64,000 bases of DNA from Actinopolymorpha cephalotaxi (GTDB lineage Bacteria > Actinomycetota > Actinomycetes > Propionibacteriales > Actinopolymorphaceae), in assembly GCF_013408535.1 (NCBI RefSeq), contig NZ_JACBZA010000001.1, positions 4,300,850 through 4,364,849 of the forward strand. Reading direction: 5' to 3'. This document shows, in pieces, positions 8,806 through 17,841 of this stretch. The number at the start of each line of letters is the position of its first letter. Position 1 is the first letter of the stretch. The notes under the pieces were generated by a model. That model was not told the origin of the DNA and made no database searches. It saw only the letters and a program-made list of their open reading frames with translations. A program made the translations under genes and the position numbers.

Positions 8806-9984
8806 ATGAAGATCACGGACGTCAAGACCTTCCTCGTCCACGACCGCGAGCGCCCGACCCGCAACTACACGTTCGTGAAGATCTACACCGACGAGGGTGT
8901 GACCGGCCTCGGTGAGGCCGGCGTCACGGGTCGTGAGCTGGCCGTACGCGGCATGGTCGAGAGCTTCACACCGATCCTCCGCGGCATGGACCCGACCCGG
9001 ATCGAGCACATCTGGCAGACGTTGTGGCGCGGCCACTTCTTCCGCGGTGGGCACGTCCACTCCGCCGCGGTCGCGGCCATCGACATCGCGTTGTGGGACC
9101 TGCGCGGCAAGGTGCTCGGCGTCCCCGTCTACGACCTGCTGGGCGGGCGTACCCGCGACTACGCGCGCTGCTACTGCCACGTGCAGCAACCCGGCGTCGG
9201 CCACGGCCCGCGCGGTGCCATCGACGCGATGGTCGACTACGCCAAGGGCCAAGTCGAGCAGGGCTGGCAGTTCATCCGGTTCGGGGCCGGCGAGGGCAGC
9301 CGGCAAGGCGCCGAGGGCATCTACGAACAGTCCCGCGCGGTGCGGTGGACCGTGGAGGCGTTCGGCGCACTGCGGGACGCGGTCGGCCCGGAGATCGAGA
9401 TCTGCGTCGACTTCCACCAGCGCACCACCCCGCCGTACGCCATCGAACTGGCGCGAGAACTCCAGCCCATGCGGCCGTTCTTCATCGAGGACCCGCTGCG
9501 GGCGGAGAACCCCGCCGAGTTCGCCTACCTGCGCCATCACATCTCGGTGCCGATCGCCACCGGCGAGCAGCTGCCGAGCAAGTGGGACTGGCGCGATCTG
9601 ATCGAACGCGACCTGATGGACTACTGCCGGGTGGATCTGTGCATCTGCGGCGGGCTCACCGAGGCCCGCAAGGTCGCCGGCTGGTGCGAGGCCCACTACA
9701 TCGAACAGGTCCCGCACAACCCGCTCGGGCCGGTGTCAACCGCGGCTTGCCTGCACTTCGACCTGTCCACACCGCTGTTCGCCGTCCAGGAGCTCACCTG
9801 GCGGCCGGACATCCTCGCCGACATCGTGACCACCGACATGCGGCTGGAGGGCGGCAACCTCTACAGCGGCGGCTCCCCCGGCCTCGGCGTGGAGCTGAAC
9901 GACGAGGCCGCGCTCGCCGAGCCCTACCAGCTCGCGGGTCCGCACATCCTCCACCGCGAGGACAACTCCGTCTCCGACTGGTGA
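8806..9984 (+). CDS. Enolase-superfamily sugar-acid dehydratase (D-galactonate/D-mannonate dehydratase-like)
   Basis: A 392-residue mandelate racemase/muconate lactonizing-type enzyme. The metal ligands follow the acid-sugar dehydratase pattern: Asp and His in EICVDFHQR (about 202-210), Glu in FFIEDPLR, and Glu in ATGEQLPS. A C-terminal catalytic His lies in QVPHNPLGPV, as in galactonate and mannonate dehydratases, which remove water from an aldonic acid to give a 2-keto-3-deoxy acid. The start is set at 8806 because GAGGAGA (8796-8802) precedes it; ATG 8794 would bury that site. It probably forms an operon with the next two genes and may use what the divergent MFS carrier imports. The exact substrate is not assignable. 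Confidence 0.85.
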   Translation: MKITDVKTFLVHDRERPTRNYTFVKIYTDEGVTGLGEAGVTGRELAVRGMVESFTPILRGMDPTRIEHIWQTLWRGHFFRGGHVHSAAVAAIDIALWDLRGKVLGVPVYDLLGGRTRDYARCYCHVQQPGVGHGPRGAIDAMVDYAKGQVEQGWQFIRFGAGEGSRQGAEGIYEQSRAVRWTVEAFGALRDAVGPEIEICVDFHQRTTPPYAIELARELQPMRPFFIEDPLRAENPAEFAYLRHHISVPIATGEQLPSKWDWRDLIERDLMDYCRVDLCICGGLTEARKVAGWCEAHYIEQVPHNPLGPVSTAACLHFDLSTPLFAVQELTWRPDILADIVTTDMRLEGGNLYSGGSPGLGVELNDEAALAEPYQLAGPHILHREDNSVSDW

Positions 9985-10046
9985 GTACGCGGGGACTGCG
10001 GAGCGCAACGCAACGAGTCGAGACGATCCGGGGGGAAGGAAAGCCC

Positions 10047-11096
10047 ATGCGGGTGAAGGAAGTACGTACGACCTACTCGGTGCGCCCGCACGCGGCCCGG
10101 CCGATCAGGGACGCCTTGCAGACCCTGACCGGTGGCGGCTCGGTGGACGTCGAGGTCGAGTCCGAGGACGGCCTGGTCGGACGTGGCTCGTCGTCGTTCG
10201 GGCGGATCGACGGGGCGCCGAAGGCGTTGTCGGTCTACATCGACGAGGTGCTGGCTCCGCTGGTGGTGAGTCGGGACGCCACCCAGATCCCCGCGATCGT
10301 CGAGTCGCTGAAGGTGGAGACCGAGTACCACGGCACGGCGGGGTTCGCGACGTTCGGCATCAGCGCGATCGACGTCGCCTTGTGGGACCTGCTGGGCAAG
10401 GCCCACGGCGTGCCGACGTACCAGCTGTGGGGCGCGCACCGCGACCGCGTTCCCGCGTACGCGATGGTCGGCTGGTCCAACTACGACCTCGACGAACTCC
10501 GGCAACAGTGTGGTGCGGCGGTCGCGCAGGGCTTTCGCGGTGTGAAGATCAAGGTGGGCGCCGGGGATCTGGACGACGACGTACGCCGGATCGAGGCGGT
10601 CCGGTCCGAGATCGGCCCCGACGTCGCGCTGATGGTCGATGCCAACCAGGTGTTGACACTCAGCGAGGCGCTGCGCCGAGGCGAGGCGTTCGGCGAGCTG
10701 GGCGTGACGTGGTTCGAGGAACCCCTGCCCGCACAGGACTTCGCGGGCTACGCAGAACTCACCAGCCGACTGCGCATCCCGGTCGCCGCCGGTGAGAACC
10801 TCTACGGTGCCGGCCAGTTCCGCGAATTCTTCGAACGCCGTGGCTGCGACATCGTGCAGCCCGACCTTCGCCGGGCGGGCGGGCCGACCGAGATCCGTGC
10901 GGTCGGGGCGCTGGCCTCGGCGTTCGGCGTCCCGTACGCCTCGCACGGCGGCGGGCCCGCGGCGCTGAGCCTGCTGCTGTGCGCACCGACGGCGATCTGG
11001 CTGGAAACCGGCCTGCAGTCCTCGCCGACGGCGTACCCACGACTCGAGAACGGCTGCGCGCTCGCACCGCAGGGGCCCGGTTTCGAGTGGGGGTGA
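10047..11096 (+). CDS. Enolase-superfamily enzyme, mandelate racemase/muconate lactonizing type
   Basis: A 349-residue enzyme with the complete MR/MLE barrel signature: the Lys-x-Lys catalytic pair in GVKIKVGAG (about 165-173), metal ligands in MVDANQ, WFEEPLP and AAGENLYG, and a His in YASHGGG near the C-terminus. This combination fits mandelate racemase-subgroup dehydratases or racemases of acid sugars. It differs clearly from the enzyme 62 bases upstream, so the pair probably handles two steps or two epimers of one pathway. The start has GGGGGAAGGA (10031-10040) at good spacing. The open frame extends upstream to 9024, but that part is a shadow of the previous gene. Its stop overlaps the next GTG start by 4 bases. 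Confidence 0.85.
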   Translation: MRVKEVRTTYSVRPHAARPIRDALQTLTGGGSVDVEVESEDGLVGRGSSSFGRIDGAPKALSVYIDEVLAPLVVSRDATQIPAIVESLKVETEYHGTAGFATFGISAIDVALWDLLGKAHGVPTYQLWGAHRDRVPAYAMVGWSNYDLDELRQQCGAAVAQGFRGVKIKVGAGDLDDDVRRIEAVRSEIGPDVALMVDANQVLTLSEALRRGEAFGELGVTWFEEPLPAQDFAGYAELTSRLRIPVAAGENLYGAGQFREFFERRGCDIVQPDLRRAGGPTEIRAVGALASAFGVPYASHGGGPAALSLLLCAPTAIWLETGLQSSPTAYPRLENGCALAPQGPGFEWG

Positions 11097-12103
11097 CGTC
11101 CTCCGCCTGCCCGCCGAACACGAGCGCGCCGTCCGACGGATCCGCACCCGACCGGCGACTGCTGTCCGGTGTCGTCGGCCAGGCAGGTGCGGTCGCCGTC
11201 GCGGTCACCGGAGGCGCCGCCTCGGCCGCGCAGGCGCTGGTGAACGGACGGCTGGCCACCGGCCTCGGCACGCCGGTGACAGCGGCGCTGGTGAGCAACG
11301 GACTCGCCACCGCGCTCCTGCTGTTGATCGCCGTCGCCTCCCCGGCCGTACGAACGTCGTTGCGCCGCGTCCTTCGCGAACGACTGCCGTGGTGGAGCTA
11401 CCTGGGCGGCGCCATCGGAGCGGTCTCGGTCGCCGGTACGGCGTTCGCGGCGCCGATCCTCGGCGTGGCGTTGTTCACCGTCGTGTCGGTCTGTGGCACC
11501 GGGGTGGGCGGACTCGCCGCCGACCGTGCCGGGCTCGGCTCCGCGGCCCGGCTGCCGGTGAGTGCCGGGCGGGTGGCCGGGGCCGCACTGGCTGTCGTCG
11601 CCGTGGCCGTCGCGCAGGTCGGTCATGCGGCGGCCGGCGTGGCGCTCGGAGTGATGGCGTTCGTCCTGGTCCTCGGCATGGGCCGGTCGGTGCAGGCCGC
11701 TCTGAACGCCAGGCTGGCGGCGGTCGCCCGCAACGTGGGTGCGGCGTCCCTGGTGAACGCGACGGTGGGAACGCTCGCACTCGGACTGGGTGCCGGGGTA
11801 CTCGCTGCCGCGGGGGCGCTGCCGTTCGCCGGGTGGCCTGCGACCTGGTGGGCCTACCTCGGTGGCGTGCTCGCGCTCGTGGTCACCGGGGCGAACATGA
11901 TCGCCGCCCGCTCCATCGGCGTGCTCCGGACGGTGCTGGCAGCCCTGTCCGGACAGCTGGTCTGCGGCATCGTGCTGGACGCCCTGGTGCCGTCCGAGCC
12001 GATGCCAACCCGGTGGCTGCTGCTGGGTTCGGCGCTGATGGTGGCGGCGGTCGCGGTGTCCAGCATCACCGCCGCCAGGGACAAGCAGACGGTCACGCCG
12101 TAG
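11093..12103 (+). CDS. DUF606/YdcZ-type DMT superfamily transporter, two-domain form
   Basis: A 336-residue membrane protein with about ten helices arranged as two repeats. Each half starts with the DUF606 signature: QALVNGRLATGLGTPVTAAL near residue 40 and VQAALNARLAAVARNVGAASL near residue 200. Single-domain YdcZ proteins are half this size, so this is an internal duplication or fusion. DUF606 proteins belong to the drug/metabolite transporter superfamily, and their substrates are poorly known. The GTG at 11093 lies in a GTGA overlap with the dehydratase stop, which argues that carrier and enzyme work on the same compound. The 3' end overlaps the convergent P-loop gene by 11 bases. Confidence 0.8.
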   Translation: MTSSACPPNTSAPSDGSAPDRRLLSGVVGQAGAVAVAVTGGAASAAQALVNGRLATGLGTPVTAALVSNGLATALLLLIAVASPAVRTSLRRVLRERLPWWSYLGGAIGAVSVAGTAFAAPILGVALFTVVSVCGTGVGGLAADRAGLGSAARLPVSAGRVAGAALAVVAVAVAQVGHAAAGVALGVMAFVLVLGMGRSVQAALNARLAAVARNVGAASLVNATVGTLALGLGAGVLAAAGALPFAGWPATWWAYLGGVLALVVTGANMIAARSIGVLRTVLAALSGQLVCGIVLDALVPSEPMPTRWLLLGSALMVAAVAVSSITAARDKQTVTP

Positions 12104-13229
12104 CCGGCCGGCCGCCGGTCGAGGCAAGGACGGCTTGCACCACTTCGTCGACCGTACGCCCGTCGGTGTCGATCCGGTGGTCGCCAACCTCGGCTTGCTC
12201 CAGGCCCGTCGCGACCCTTGCCGCGTCGGCCGCCACCTGCCGCAGCACCGAGTCCGGCTGTCCTCTCAGCGGATCGCCAGGCTGCCACCAGCTGCCGCCC
12301 TGGCCGCGCGCCTGGATCCGGCGGGTGAGTTCCTCCCGGCCGGCGTGCAGCCGGCAGACGGTCAGAGTCGCGGCCGGCAGCGCGTTCGCGTACGTGCGTA
12401 CGGCATCCGGGTCGTCGACCGGGCCGTTGACGACCAGGCACCGCGCGCCGTTGGCGTGGAAGGTGTCCCACACCGCCGCGAGATTGTCCGCCCTGACCTG
12501 GTGGACGGCCGGCCCCGTGCCGCCGACCCGGAGGTGGCCGAGCTGGTCGAGGTCGACGAACGCCGCGGGTACGCCTGTGGCTCGGGCGTGCTCGAACAGC
12601 TGCCAACCCACGGTTGACTTGCCGACCCCGGTGGCGCCGCACACCCACAGGACCGGGCCGGGTGCGTGGCTGATCCGCCGGGGCGCAAGGTCGGCACGCG
12701 ATGCCCTTGCGTCGGGGGCTGGCCACTCTCCCAGATGCGTCCGCACCTGGCGTACCACCTCGTCGACGGGCAGGCCGGTGGTGTCCACGCACACGTCGGC
12801 GACGTCGCTGCCATCCAGCGCCGCGGCCTCCCGCAGCACCTCCTCCACCAGCTCCACCTGAGCGCCCCGGCCGGCGAACCGCGCACGGAGTACGTCGGCA
12901 TCGGCGCGCAGCCGGCACACGGTCACCGCCGATCGCGGCAACGGGCTCACCGGTTCGTCGTGATGCGGGTCGAGAAGACCGGAGACGACCACGCATGCGG
13001 CGCCGGCGGCCGTGTAGGTGGCCACCACCGCGGCGAGGTTGGCTGCCTGCATCCGGTGCCGACCGGGATCGTTCGCGGGTTCGGGGTAACACATGCCGAG
13101 CTGATCCAGGTCGACATAACCCACGTGCACGCCGGCGCCGACCAGCTGGGTGTAGAGGTCACAGCCGACCGCCGACTTGCCCACTCCGGGCGGTCCGCAG
13201 ATCCACAGCACCGGGACCAGTTCGCTCAT
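12093..13229 (-). CDS. Double P-loop kinase-like protein (two fused shikimate/adenylate-kinase-like domains)
   Basis: A 378-residue protein made of two homologous NTPase halves. The first has WICGPPGVGKSAVG (Walker A) followed by GYVDLDQLGMC. The second, near residue 190, has WVCGATGVGKSTVG followed by AFVDLDQLGHL. In both, a VCRLxAxxxxLxxRxxxRG segment resembles the lid of small-molecule kinases. Such fused pairs are not a standard named family, and substrate and reaction are unknown; phosphorylation of a small molecule is inferred from the fold. ATG 13229 is preferred over GTG 13250 because AGGG lies 10-13 bases before it. It is last in a run with the DUF4037 and modA genes. Confidence 0.75.
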   Translation of the reverse strand: MSELVPVLWICGPPGVGKSAVGCDLYTQLVGAGVHVGYVDLDQLGMCYPEPANDPGRHRMQAANLAAVVATYTAAGAACVVVSGLLDPHHDEPVSPLPRSAVTVCRLRADADVLRARFAGRGAQVELVEEVLREAAALDGSDVADVCVDTTGLPVDEVVRQVRTHLGEWPAPDARASRADLAPRRISHAPGPVLWVCGATGVGKSTVGWQLFEHARATGVPAAFVDLDQLGHLRVGGTGPAVHQVRADNLAAVWDTFHANGARCLVVNGPVDDPDAVRTYANALPAATLTVCRLHAGREELTRRIQARGQGGSWWQPGDPLRGQPDSVLRQVAADAARVATGLEQAEVGDHRIDTDGRTVDEVVQAVLASTGGRPATA

Positions 13230-13271
13230 CTGCGCGACCCTACGCCGCACTCGTCCGCGGGCGCGAACGAC

Positions 13272-14309
13272 TTACCCCGCGTCGGGTTCGTCGTACAGGC
13301 GCAGCAACTCCTGCCGACGGCGCGCCACCGGCAGCAGGTCCCGCACCTGGTCGATCCGCCCGACCGGCCACCGTCGCGCGATGCGTTCCACCGCCGGGTC
13401 CCGGATCTGCGCGCGCAGCGCACCCGGGAAGTCTCCCCAGACGACCTTGAACGGACGGTTCCACAGCCGGTGCACCTCGGTGGCAACGGGATCGGTGACG
13501 CCGAGCGCGTTGTGCAGGGCCGCGACCTTCTCGTACGCCACCGCCAGCGCCTCCTCGCGTTCGGGCCAGGCCTCGGCTCGAAGAGCACGGGTGAGTACGG
13601 GAGACAGGTCGGCGCCGCAGGCCAGCCGGGAGAAGGCGGTGCCGAACCACTTGGAGTACGGCGCGTACTGGCGTTCCATCAGGAAACACAGGGACATCAG
13701 GTCGTGCACCAGTTGCGCACCGATGAGCGCCGACCCGAGTTCGTCACCCGCGAAGCCGGTTCGGCCCACCAGGTTGGCCTCCGGGTGCACCCGCCACCAG
13801 CCGGCCAGCAGGAGGTAGAGCCAGACGTCGTGCGGGTAGTAGGCGAACCGGTCACGGACTGCCTGCAGGCCGATGTCGTCGTGGTGGACGGCGCCGGCGG
13901 TGAGCATCCGGAGCCGGTCCTCGGGAAAGGTGAGCCAGTCGTGCGCCGTGAGCTCGTCGCCGAGGTCGAACCCCAGGTGGGTAAGGACGTAGCCGCGCAG
14001 AGTATGGAGCTCGTACTTCGTCGGGCGATCTCCGAAGCGAGCGGGCAGTGCGCTCCGCAGGGCGTCCTCGACTGGTTCGCCGTGCCGGGCGTGGTCCTCC
14101 TCCCGCAGGAAGAGGAGAACCCGCGCATCCCAGTCGTGGTCCGCCGACATTTCGTCGTCGAAGCCCAGCACCTCCGAGCCCCGGCCGAGAAGCGCCGCGC
14201 TGTGCGGCAGTCCGGGGAACCGCGCGTCCAGGACCGGGCGCACCGCCTCGTGGTAGAACCGCGCACTGAGCTCCCTGCCGGAAACGAAGCCGGAACCGAA
14301 TGCAGTCAT
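13272..14309 (-). CDS. DUF4037 domain protein (nucleotidyltransferase-like)
   Basis: A 345-residue soluble protein. Near residue 40 it has LLGRGSEVLGFDDEMSADHDW, the conserved block of DUF4037 proteins. That block resembles the GS...D.D core of minimal nucleotidyltransferases, and the helical C-terminal half resembles their partner domain. The biochemical activity is unknown. It lies 11 bases after the modA stop and 42 before the double P-loop gene on the same strand, so the three are probably co-transcribed, but no functional link to molybdate is evident. Confidence 0.75.
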   Translation of the reverse strand: MTAFGSGFVSGRELSARFYHEAVRPVLDARFPGLPHSAALLGRGSEVLGFDDEMSADHDWDARVLLFLREEDHARHGEPVEDALRSALPARFGDRPTKYELHTLRGYVLTHLGFDLGDELTAHDWLTFPEDRLRMLTAGAVHHDDIGLQAVRDRFAYYPHDVWLYLLLAGWWRVHPEANLVGRTGFAGDELGSALIGAQLVHDLMSLCFLMERQYAPYSKWFGTAFSRLACGADLSPVLTRALRAEAWPEREEALAVAYEKVAALHNALGVTDPVATEVHRLWNRPFKVVWGDFPGALRAQIRDPAVERIARRWPVGRIDQVRDLLPVARRRQELLRLYDEPDAG

Positions 14310-14320
14310 GCGGAAGGACT

Positions 14321-15157
14321 TTACGGAGTCTGGAACCCCGCGCGGGTGAGGACGGACTGTCCACGAGCGGACAACACGAAGTCGGTGAAGGCCCTACCGC
14401 CGTTCGCGTTCCGGCCGGTCTTCAGTACGACGATCGGGTAGGCGTTGATCGCCTTGGCCGACTCGGGAAACTCGATGCCGTCGACGTCGGAGGCGGCCGA
14501 CCGTACGTCCGTGCGGTAGACGAGGGCGGCGTCGACCTCGCGGATCCTTACCTTTGTCAGGGCGCCCTTGACATCGGGCTCGAGCGTCACCGGGGTGAGC
14601 TTGACGTGCGCGGCGGCCAACGCCTTCTTCGCCGCCGCTCCGCAGGGCACCTGCTCCGCGCACAGCGCGACCTTCGTCCCCGGCTTGGTCAGATCATCCA
14701 ATCCCTTTACCTGCTGGGGGTTTCCCTTCGGCACCGCGATCACCAGCTGGTTGCGAACGAAGGTCGTCGGGCTGCCGGCCGCGTGGCCCTGCTTCGTGAC
14801 ATTGTCCATGTTGGCCGGTGCGGCGGAGGCGAAAACGTCCGCGGGCGCGCCCTGGTTGATCTGGGTGGCCAGGGCGGAGCTGCCGCCGAAGCTGAGCCGG
14901 ACCGTCACGCCGGGATGAGCCGCCTCGAACTCCTTGCCCAGGGTGGTGAACGACTCGGTCAGCGAGGCCGCGGCGAACACCGTGATCGTCCCGGAGACCT
15001 TCGGCGTGCCGGACTTCGTGGCCGCGCTGGTGGTGCTCTTGCCGACCTTGTTGGCGGAGTCGTCGCCGGCGGAGTTCGTCGTACTCCCGCAACCGGCGAC
15101 AGCGAGCAGCGTCGCCGCGACGACGGCAGCCATGGAGGTACGCAACCGTGCACTCAT
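14321..15157 (-). CDS. modA: Molybdate ABC transporter substrate-binding lipoprotein
   Basis: A 278-residue ModA. The signal peptide ends in the lipobox VAGC (about residues 20-23), so it would be lipid-anchored outside the membrane. The mature part has the ModA hallmarks: ITVFAAASLTESF near residue 60, FGGSSALATQINQGAPADVFASA with the oxyanion-binding Ser residues, and LVIAVPKGNP. ModA captures molybdate or tungstate for ModBC. No permease or ATPase gene follows, which is unusual. The 5' end overlaps the HTH-TOBE gene by 4 bases, so expression is coupled to a likely molybdate sensor. Confidence 0.93.
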   Translation of the reverse strand: MSARLRTSMAAVVAATLLAVAGCGSTTNSAGDDSANKVGKSTTSAATKSGTPKVSGTITVFAAASLTESFTTLGKEFEAAHPGVTVRLSFGGSSALATQINQGAPADVFASAAPANMDNVTKQGHAAGSPTTFVRNQLVIAVPKGNPQQVKGLDDLTKPGTKVALCAEQVPCGAAAKKALAAAHVKLTPVTLEPDVKGALTKVRIREVDAALVYRTDVRSAASDVDGIEFPESAKAINAYPIVVLKTGRNANGGRAFTDFVLSARGQSVLTRAGFQTP

Positions 15158-15561
15158 GACCTGCCCCCGCGTTCGACCACGACGTTCGTGGACTTGATCA
15201 CCGCGACCGCGACCGAACCCACCTCCAGGCCCAGCTCGTCCACCGCCTCCCGGCTCATCAGCGAGACCACCCGGAACGGCCCGGCCTGGATGTCGACCTG
15301 GGCCATCACGGTGTCCTTCGCGACGGCGGTGACGATGCCGCGCAGCCGGTTGCGGGCGGAGGAGAACCCGGTGCCGTCGGCGTCCGGCTCACCGGCCTGC
15401 GCGCGGGCGAACGCGGCCAGGTCCTGCCCGGCCACCACCCGGTGCCCCTGCCCGTCGCGGTCGGCGGCGAGCCGGCCGGCGTCCACCCAGCGACGTACGG
15501 TGTCGTTGCTGACGCCGAGAAGCTCGGCGGCCTCACTGATCCGGAACGCTGTCACACCCAC
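15154..15561 (-). CDS. HTH-TOBE regulator (ModE-like molybdate sensor)
   Basis: A 135-residue protein. Residues 5-50 form an excisionase/MerR-like helix-turn-helix: FRISEAAELLGVSNDTVRRW followed by AGRL and HRVVAG. Residues 70-130 form one TOBE (Mop-like) domain with SARNRLRGIVTAV, VMAQVDIQAGPFRVVSLMSREA and VAVIKSTNVVVER, the fold that binds molybdate oxyanions. This compact form replaces ModE in many actinobacteria. It overlaps modA by 4 bases, so it presumably controls modA in response to molybdate. No palindromic site was found in front of the pair. Confidence 0.87.
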   Translation of the reverse strand: MGVTAFRISEAAELLGVSNDTVRRWVDAGRLAADRDGQGHRVVAGQDLAAFARAQAGEPDADGTGFSSARNRLRGIVTAVAKDTVMAQVDIQAGPFRVVSLMSREAVDELGLEVGSVAVAVIKSTNVVVERGGRS

Positions 15562-15667
15562 ACCATAGCGGGCGCAGGTGCGATGCGAAACCGGCGATTA
15601 CCCTCGCACCCGCGTCCTGTACGACGGCGACCGGCCGAATCTGCTGGACAGCCAAGCCTGGATGGGT

Positions 15668-17794
15668 TCAGGTGTGCTGGTCGGGGTTGGCCCAGTAGAA
15701 GGCCTCGGGGTCGTAGACCGCCGGGGTCGGGTGGGTCCAGGCGTTCACCCAGCCGCCGGCGGCGAGGCTCTCCCGGGCCGGCACGTTGCGCAGGTCCTTG
15801 TGCACGACGGTCACCTGGGGCGCGTCGGCCACGCAGCCCATCAGGAACGGCCCGTCCTCGATGTGCACCTTGTAGATCTCCCACAGGAGCCGGACCTGGT
15901 TCATCCGGTCGGTCTCGACCCGGCCCTTGCGGTACAGCTTCCACAGCCGGTCGATCGGGGTGTCCGGCTCGGCCAGCAGCCAGGGTGGTTGCCGCTTCCA
16001 CGGATCCTCGCCCGCCTGCGCCTTCAGCTTGCCCGGATCCGCTGTCTGCAGGGCGAAACCCTGCGCATGCAGTGGTGCCCAGTGCGCGGGTGGGACCGGT
16101 ACCACAGGGGCCGGATAGATCAGCGGGGTGTCACTGACCTCCCAGGTGGTGTACGACATCAGCCGTCCCGCGTCCCACCGCTCCCCGAACGTCGTGGGAG
16201 GGACGGGGTTCAGCTCGGTGTCGACACCGACGGCGCGCCAGTTCTTCTTGATCACGTCGTTCTTGACGATGTTGGTCCGGTCGGTGTCCGCGGGATAGTC
16301 CAGGGTGATCCGCAGCCGGGAGCCGTCGGGCAACTCCCGCTTGCCGTCGCCGTCCCGGTCGACGACGCCGAGCTCGTCCAGCATCGACTTCGCCTTCTCC
16401 GGGTCGTACGTCAGATAGGAGTCACGCCAGCGTGCGTAGGTCTTCCGCCCGGTGTCGTCGACGAGGTACTCGTACGCCGTCGGGTGGGTCGTGCCGGTGG
16501 TCTTCTCGCCGGTGTTGAAGTAGACGGACTTGCGTACCTCCTCCCGGTCGTAGGCGTGGGACAGCGCCTGCCGGAACGCGGGCTTGCGGATCAGCGTGCG
16601 CAGCTTCTCGTCGGGATGGTCGTAGTTGAAGAAGAACAACGTGCCGGTGCCCGAACCGGAGTTCCACAGGTGGACCTGCATCCCGCTGCGCTTCGACGAC
16701 TGCTTCAGCGACGACACGTCCGGCAGGCCGATGCCCACGAACGGCCCGTGACAGTAGTCGACCTTTCCCTCCGTCACCTGCAGCTTGCGCACCTGCGGGT
16801 CGACCACGGTGGTGAACGTGAGCGTGTCCAGGTAGGGAAGCTGGCAGCCGTCGGGCGCGACGGCCCAGTAGTAGGGGTTGCGTTCGAACGTCACCGCGCG
16901 GCCCTCGCGGTAGGTCGCGAGCCGCCACCCGGTCATCGTCGGGCAGTCCGGGTTGGTGGCCCAGTTGGCCTTGTCGTCGTGGGTGTTGAACCACGCCTTG
17001 CCGGTGATCGCCTTGTTGTACTTCGGGTGGAACCGCGAGACGTAATGCCTGGGCTGCATCCAGGTGGCACCGTTGCCACGGTTCACCCACGCGGCAAGGC
17101 GTTCGGGCAGGACGGGTGCGGGCGCGTCGAAGGTGAGCACCAGCGTGTGGTCATCGGGCGCGGTGAACTTCGCCAGCGTGTCCGTGCCCGACCGCACGTC
17201 GTCCGGCGGCACCTCCGGGTGCTCCTTGTTCAGCACCAGGTCCTGCCACCAGTACATGATGTCGGCGGTCGTCCACGGCTCGCCGTCGGACCAGCGCATG
17301 CCCCTGCGGAAGTGCAGGGTCCACTCGGTGGAATCGGCGTTCGGCTCCCAGCTGTGCACCAGACCCGGGCCGATGTCGAGCCCGTCGTTGAGCCACCGCA
17401 GCAGCGAGTGGCCGTACATGAACTCCTTGTTCGACCCGTCCTCGGTGCTGGTGCCGATCATCAGCAGGCCACCGCCGTACTTCCCCGGCGACAACCACCG
17501 GTGGGGTACTACGTAGGGCTGCTCGGGAAGGCGTTTCGCCAGCGGTGGCAGGTCGCCGGCCCGCACCCGCTTCGCCAGCGCCGGGGCCTCCTTCAGCGTG
17601 CCCGGAACCTTCGGCGGCTTTGTCAACGAGCCCTTACCTGCCGCCGCCGGGGTCTTCCCGGCCGCCTTGTCGCCGGCTCCGCCCGAGCCGCCGCCCTCCC
17701 CCGCCGACGAGCAGGCGGAGAGGGTGGCGGCGACCGCCGTGACGGCGGACAGGCGCAGGACGTCCCGGCGACTGGGTGCACTTGTCGATGCCAA
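15668..17794 (-). CDS. ABC transporter substrate-binding protein, family 5 (oligopeptide/oligosaccharide type), orphan
   Basis: A 708-residue exported binding protein. The N-terminus has a Tat-like SRRDVLRL followed by a hydrophobic stretch and a lipobox ending in LSAC, so a Tat-exported lipoprotein is likely. The mature part has the family-5 features: WTLHFRRGMRWSDGEPW near residue 200, the later Asp-rich region with DRDGDGKREL, and a long C-terminal lobe. TTG 17794 is taken as start because GGGAGG lies 8 bases before it; the GTG at 17821 would add nine residues. There is no permease or ATPase gene nearby. It follows the ADP-ribosylglycohydrolase-like gene by 47 bases and is a paralogue of the protein at 26332. 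Confidence 0.85.
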   Translation of the reverse strand: MASTSAPSRRDVLRLSAVTAVAATLSACSSAGEGGGSGGAGDKAAGKTPAAAGKGSLTKPPKVPGTLKEAPALAKRVRAGDLPPLAKRLPEQPYVVPHRWLSPGKYGGGLLMIGTSTEDGSNKEFMYGHSLLRWLNDGLDIGPGLVHSWEPNADSTEWTLHFRRGMRWSDGEPWTTADIMYWWQDLVLNKEHPEVPPDDVRSGTDTLAKFTAPDDHTLVLTFDAPAPVLPERLAAWVNRGNGATWMQPRHYVSRFHPKYNKAITGKAWFNTHDDKANWATNPDCPTMTGWRLATYREGRAVTFERNPYYWAVAPDGCQLPYLDTLTFTTVVDPQVRKLQVTEGKVDYCHGPFVGIGLPDVSSLKQSSKRSGMQVHLWNSGSGTGTLFFFNYDHPDEKLRTLIRKPAFRQALSHAYDREEVRKSVYFNTGEKTTGTTHPTAYEYLVDDTGRKTYARWRDSYLTYDPEKAKSMLDELGVVDRDGDGKRELPDGSRLRITLDYPADTDRTNIVKNDVIKKNWRAVGVDTELNPVPPTTFGERWDAGRLMSYTTWEVSDTPLIYPAPVVPVPPAHWAPLHAQGFALQTADPGKLKAQAGEDPWKRQPPWLLAEPDTPIDRLWKLYRKGRVETDRMNQVRLLWEIYKVHIEDGPFLMGCVADAPQVTVVHKDLRNVPARESLAAGGWVNAWTHPTPAVYDPEAFYWANPDQHT

Positions 17795-17841
17795 CGTCGT
17801 GTCCTCCCGTACCCCCCGCACAGCCCGTTGTCAGCTCACAC

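Noticed and set aside
9024-10046. Upstream half of a long open frame ahead of the second enolase-type gene
   Set aside because: It overlaps the first dehydratase in another frame and gives Arg-rich nonsense; the real start at 10047 has a strong ribosome site.
14321-15561. Complete modABC transporter operon
   Set aside because: Downstream genes are DUF4037 and P-loop proteins, not a permease or ABC ATPase.
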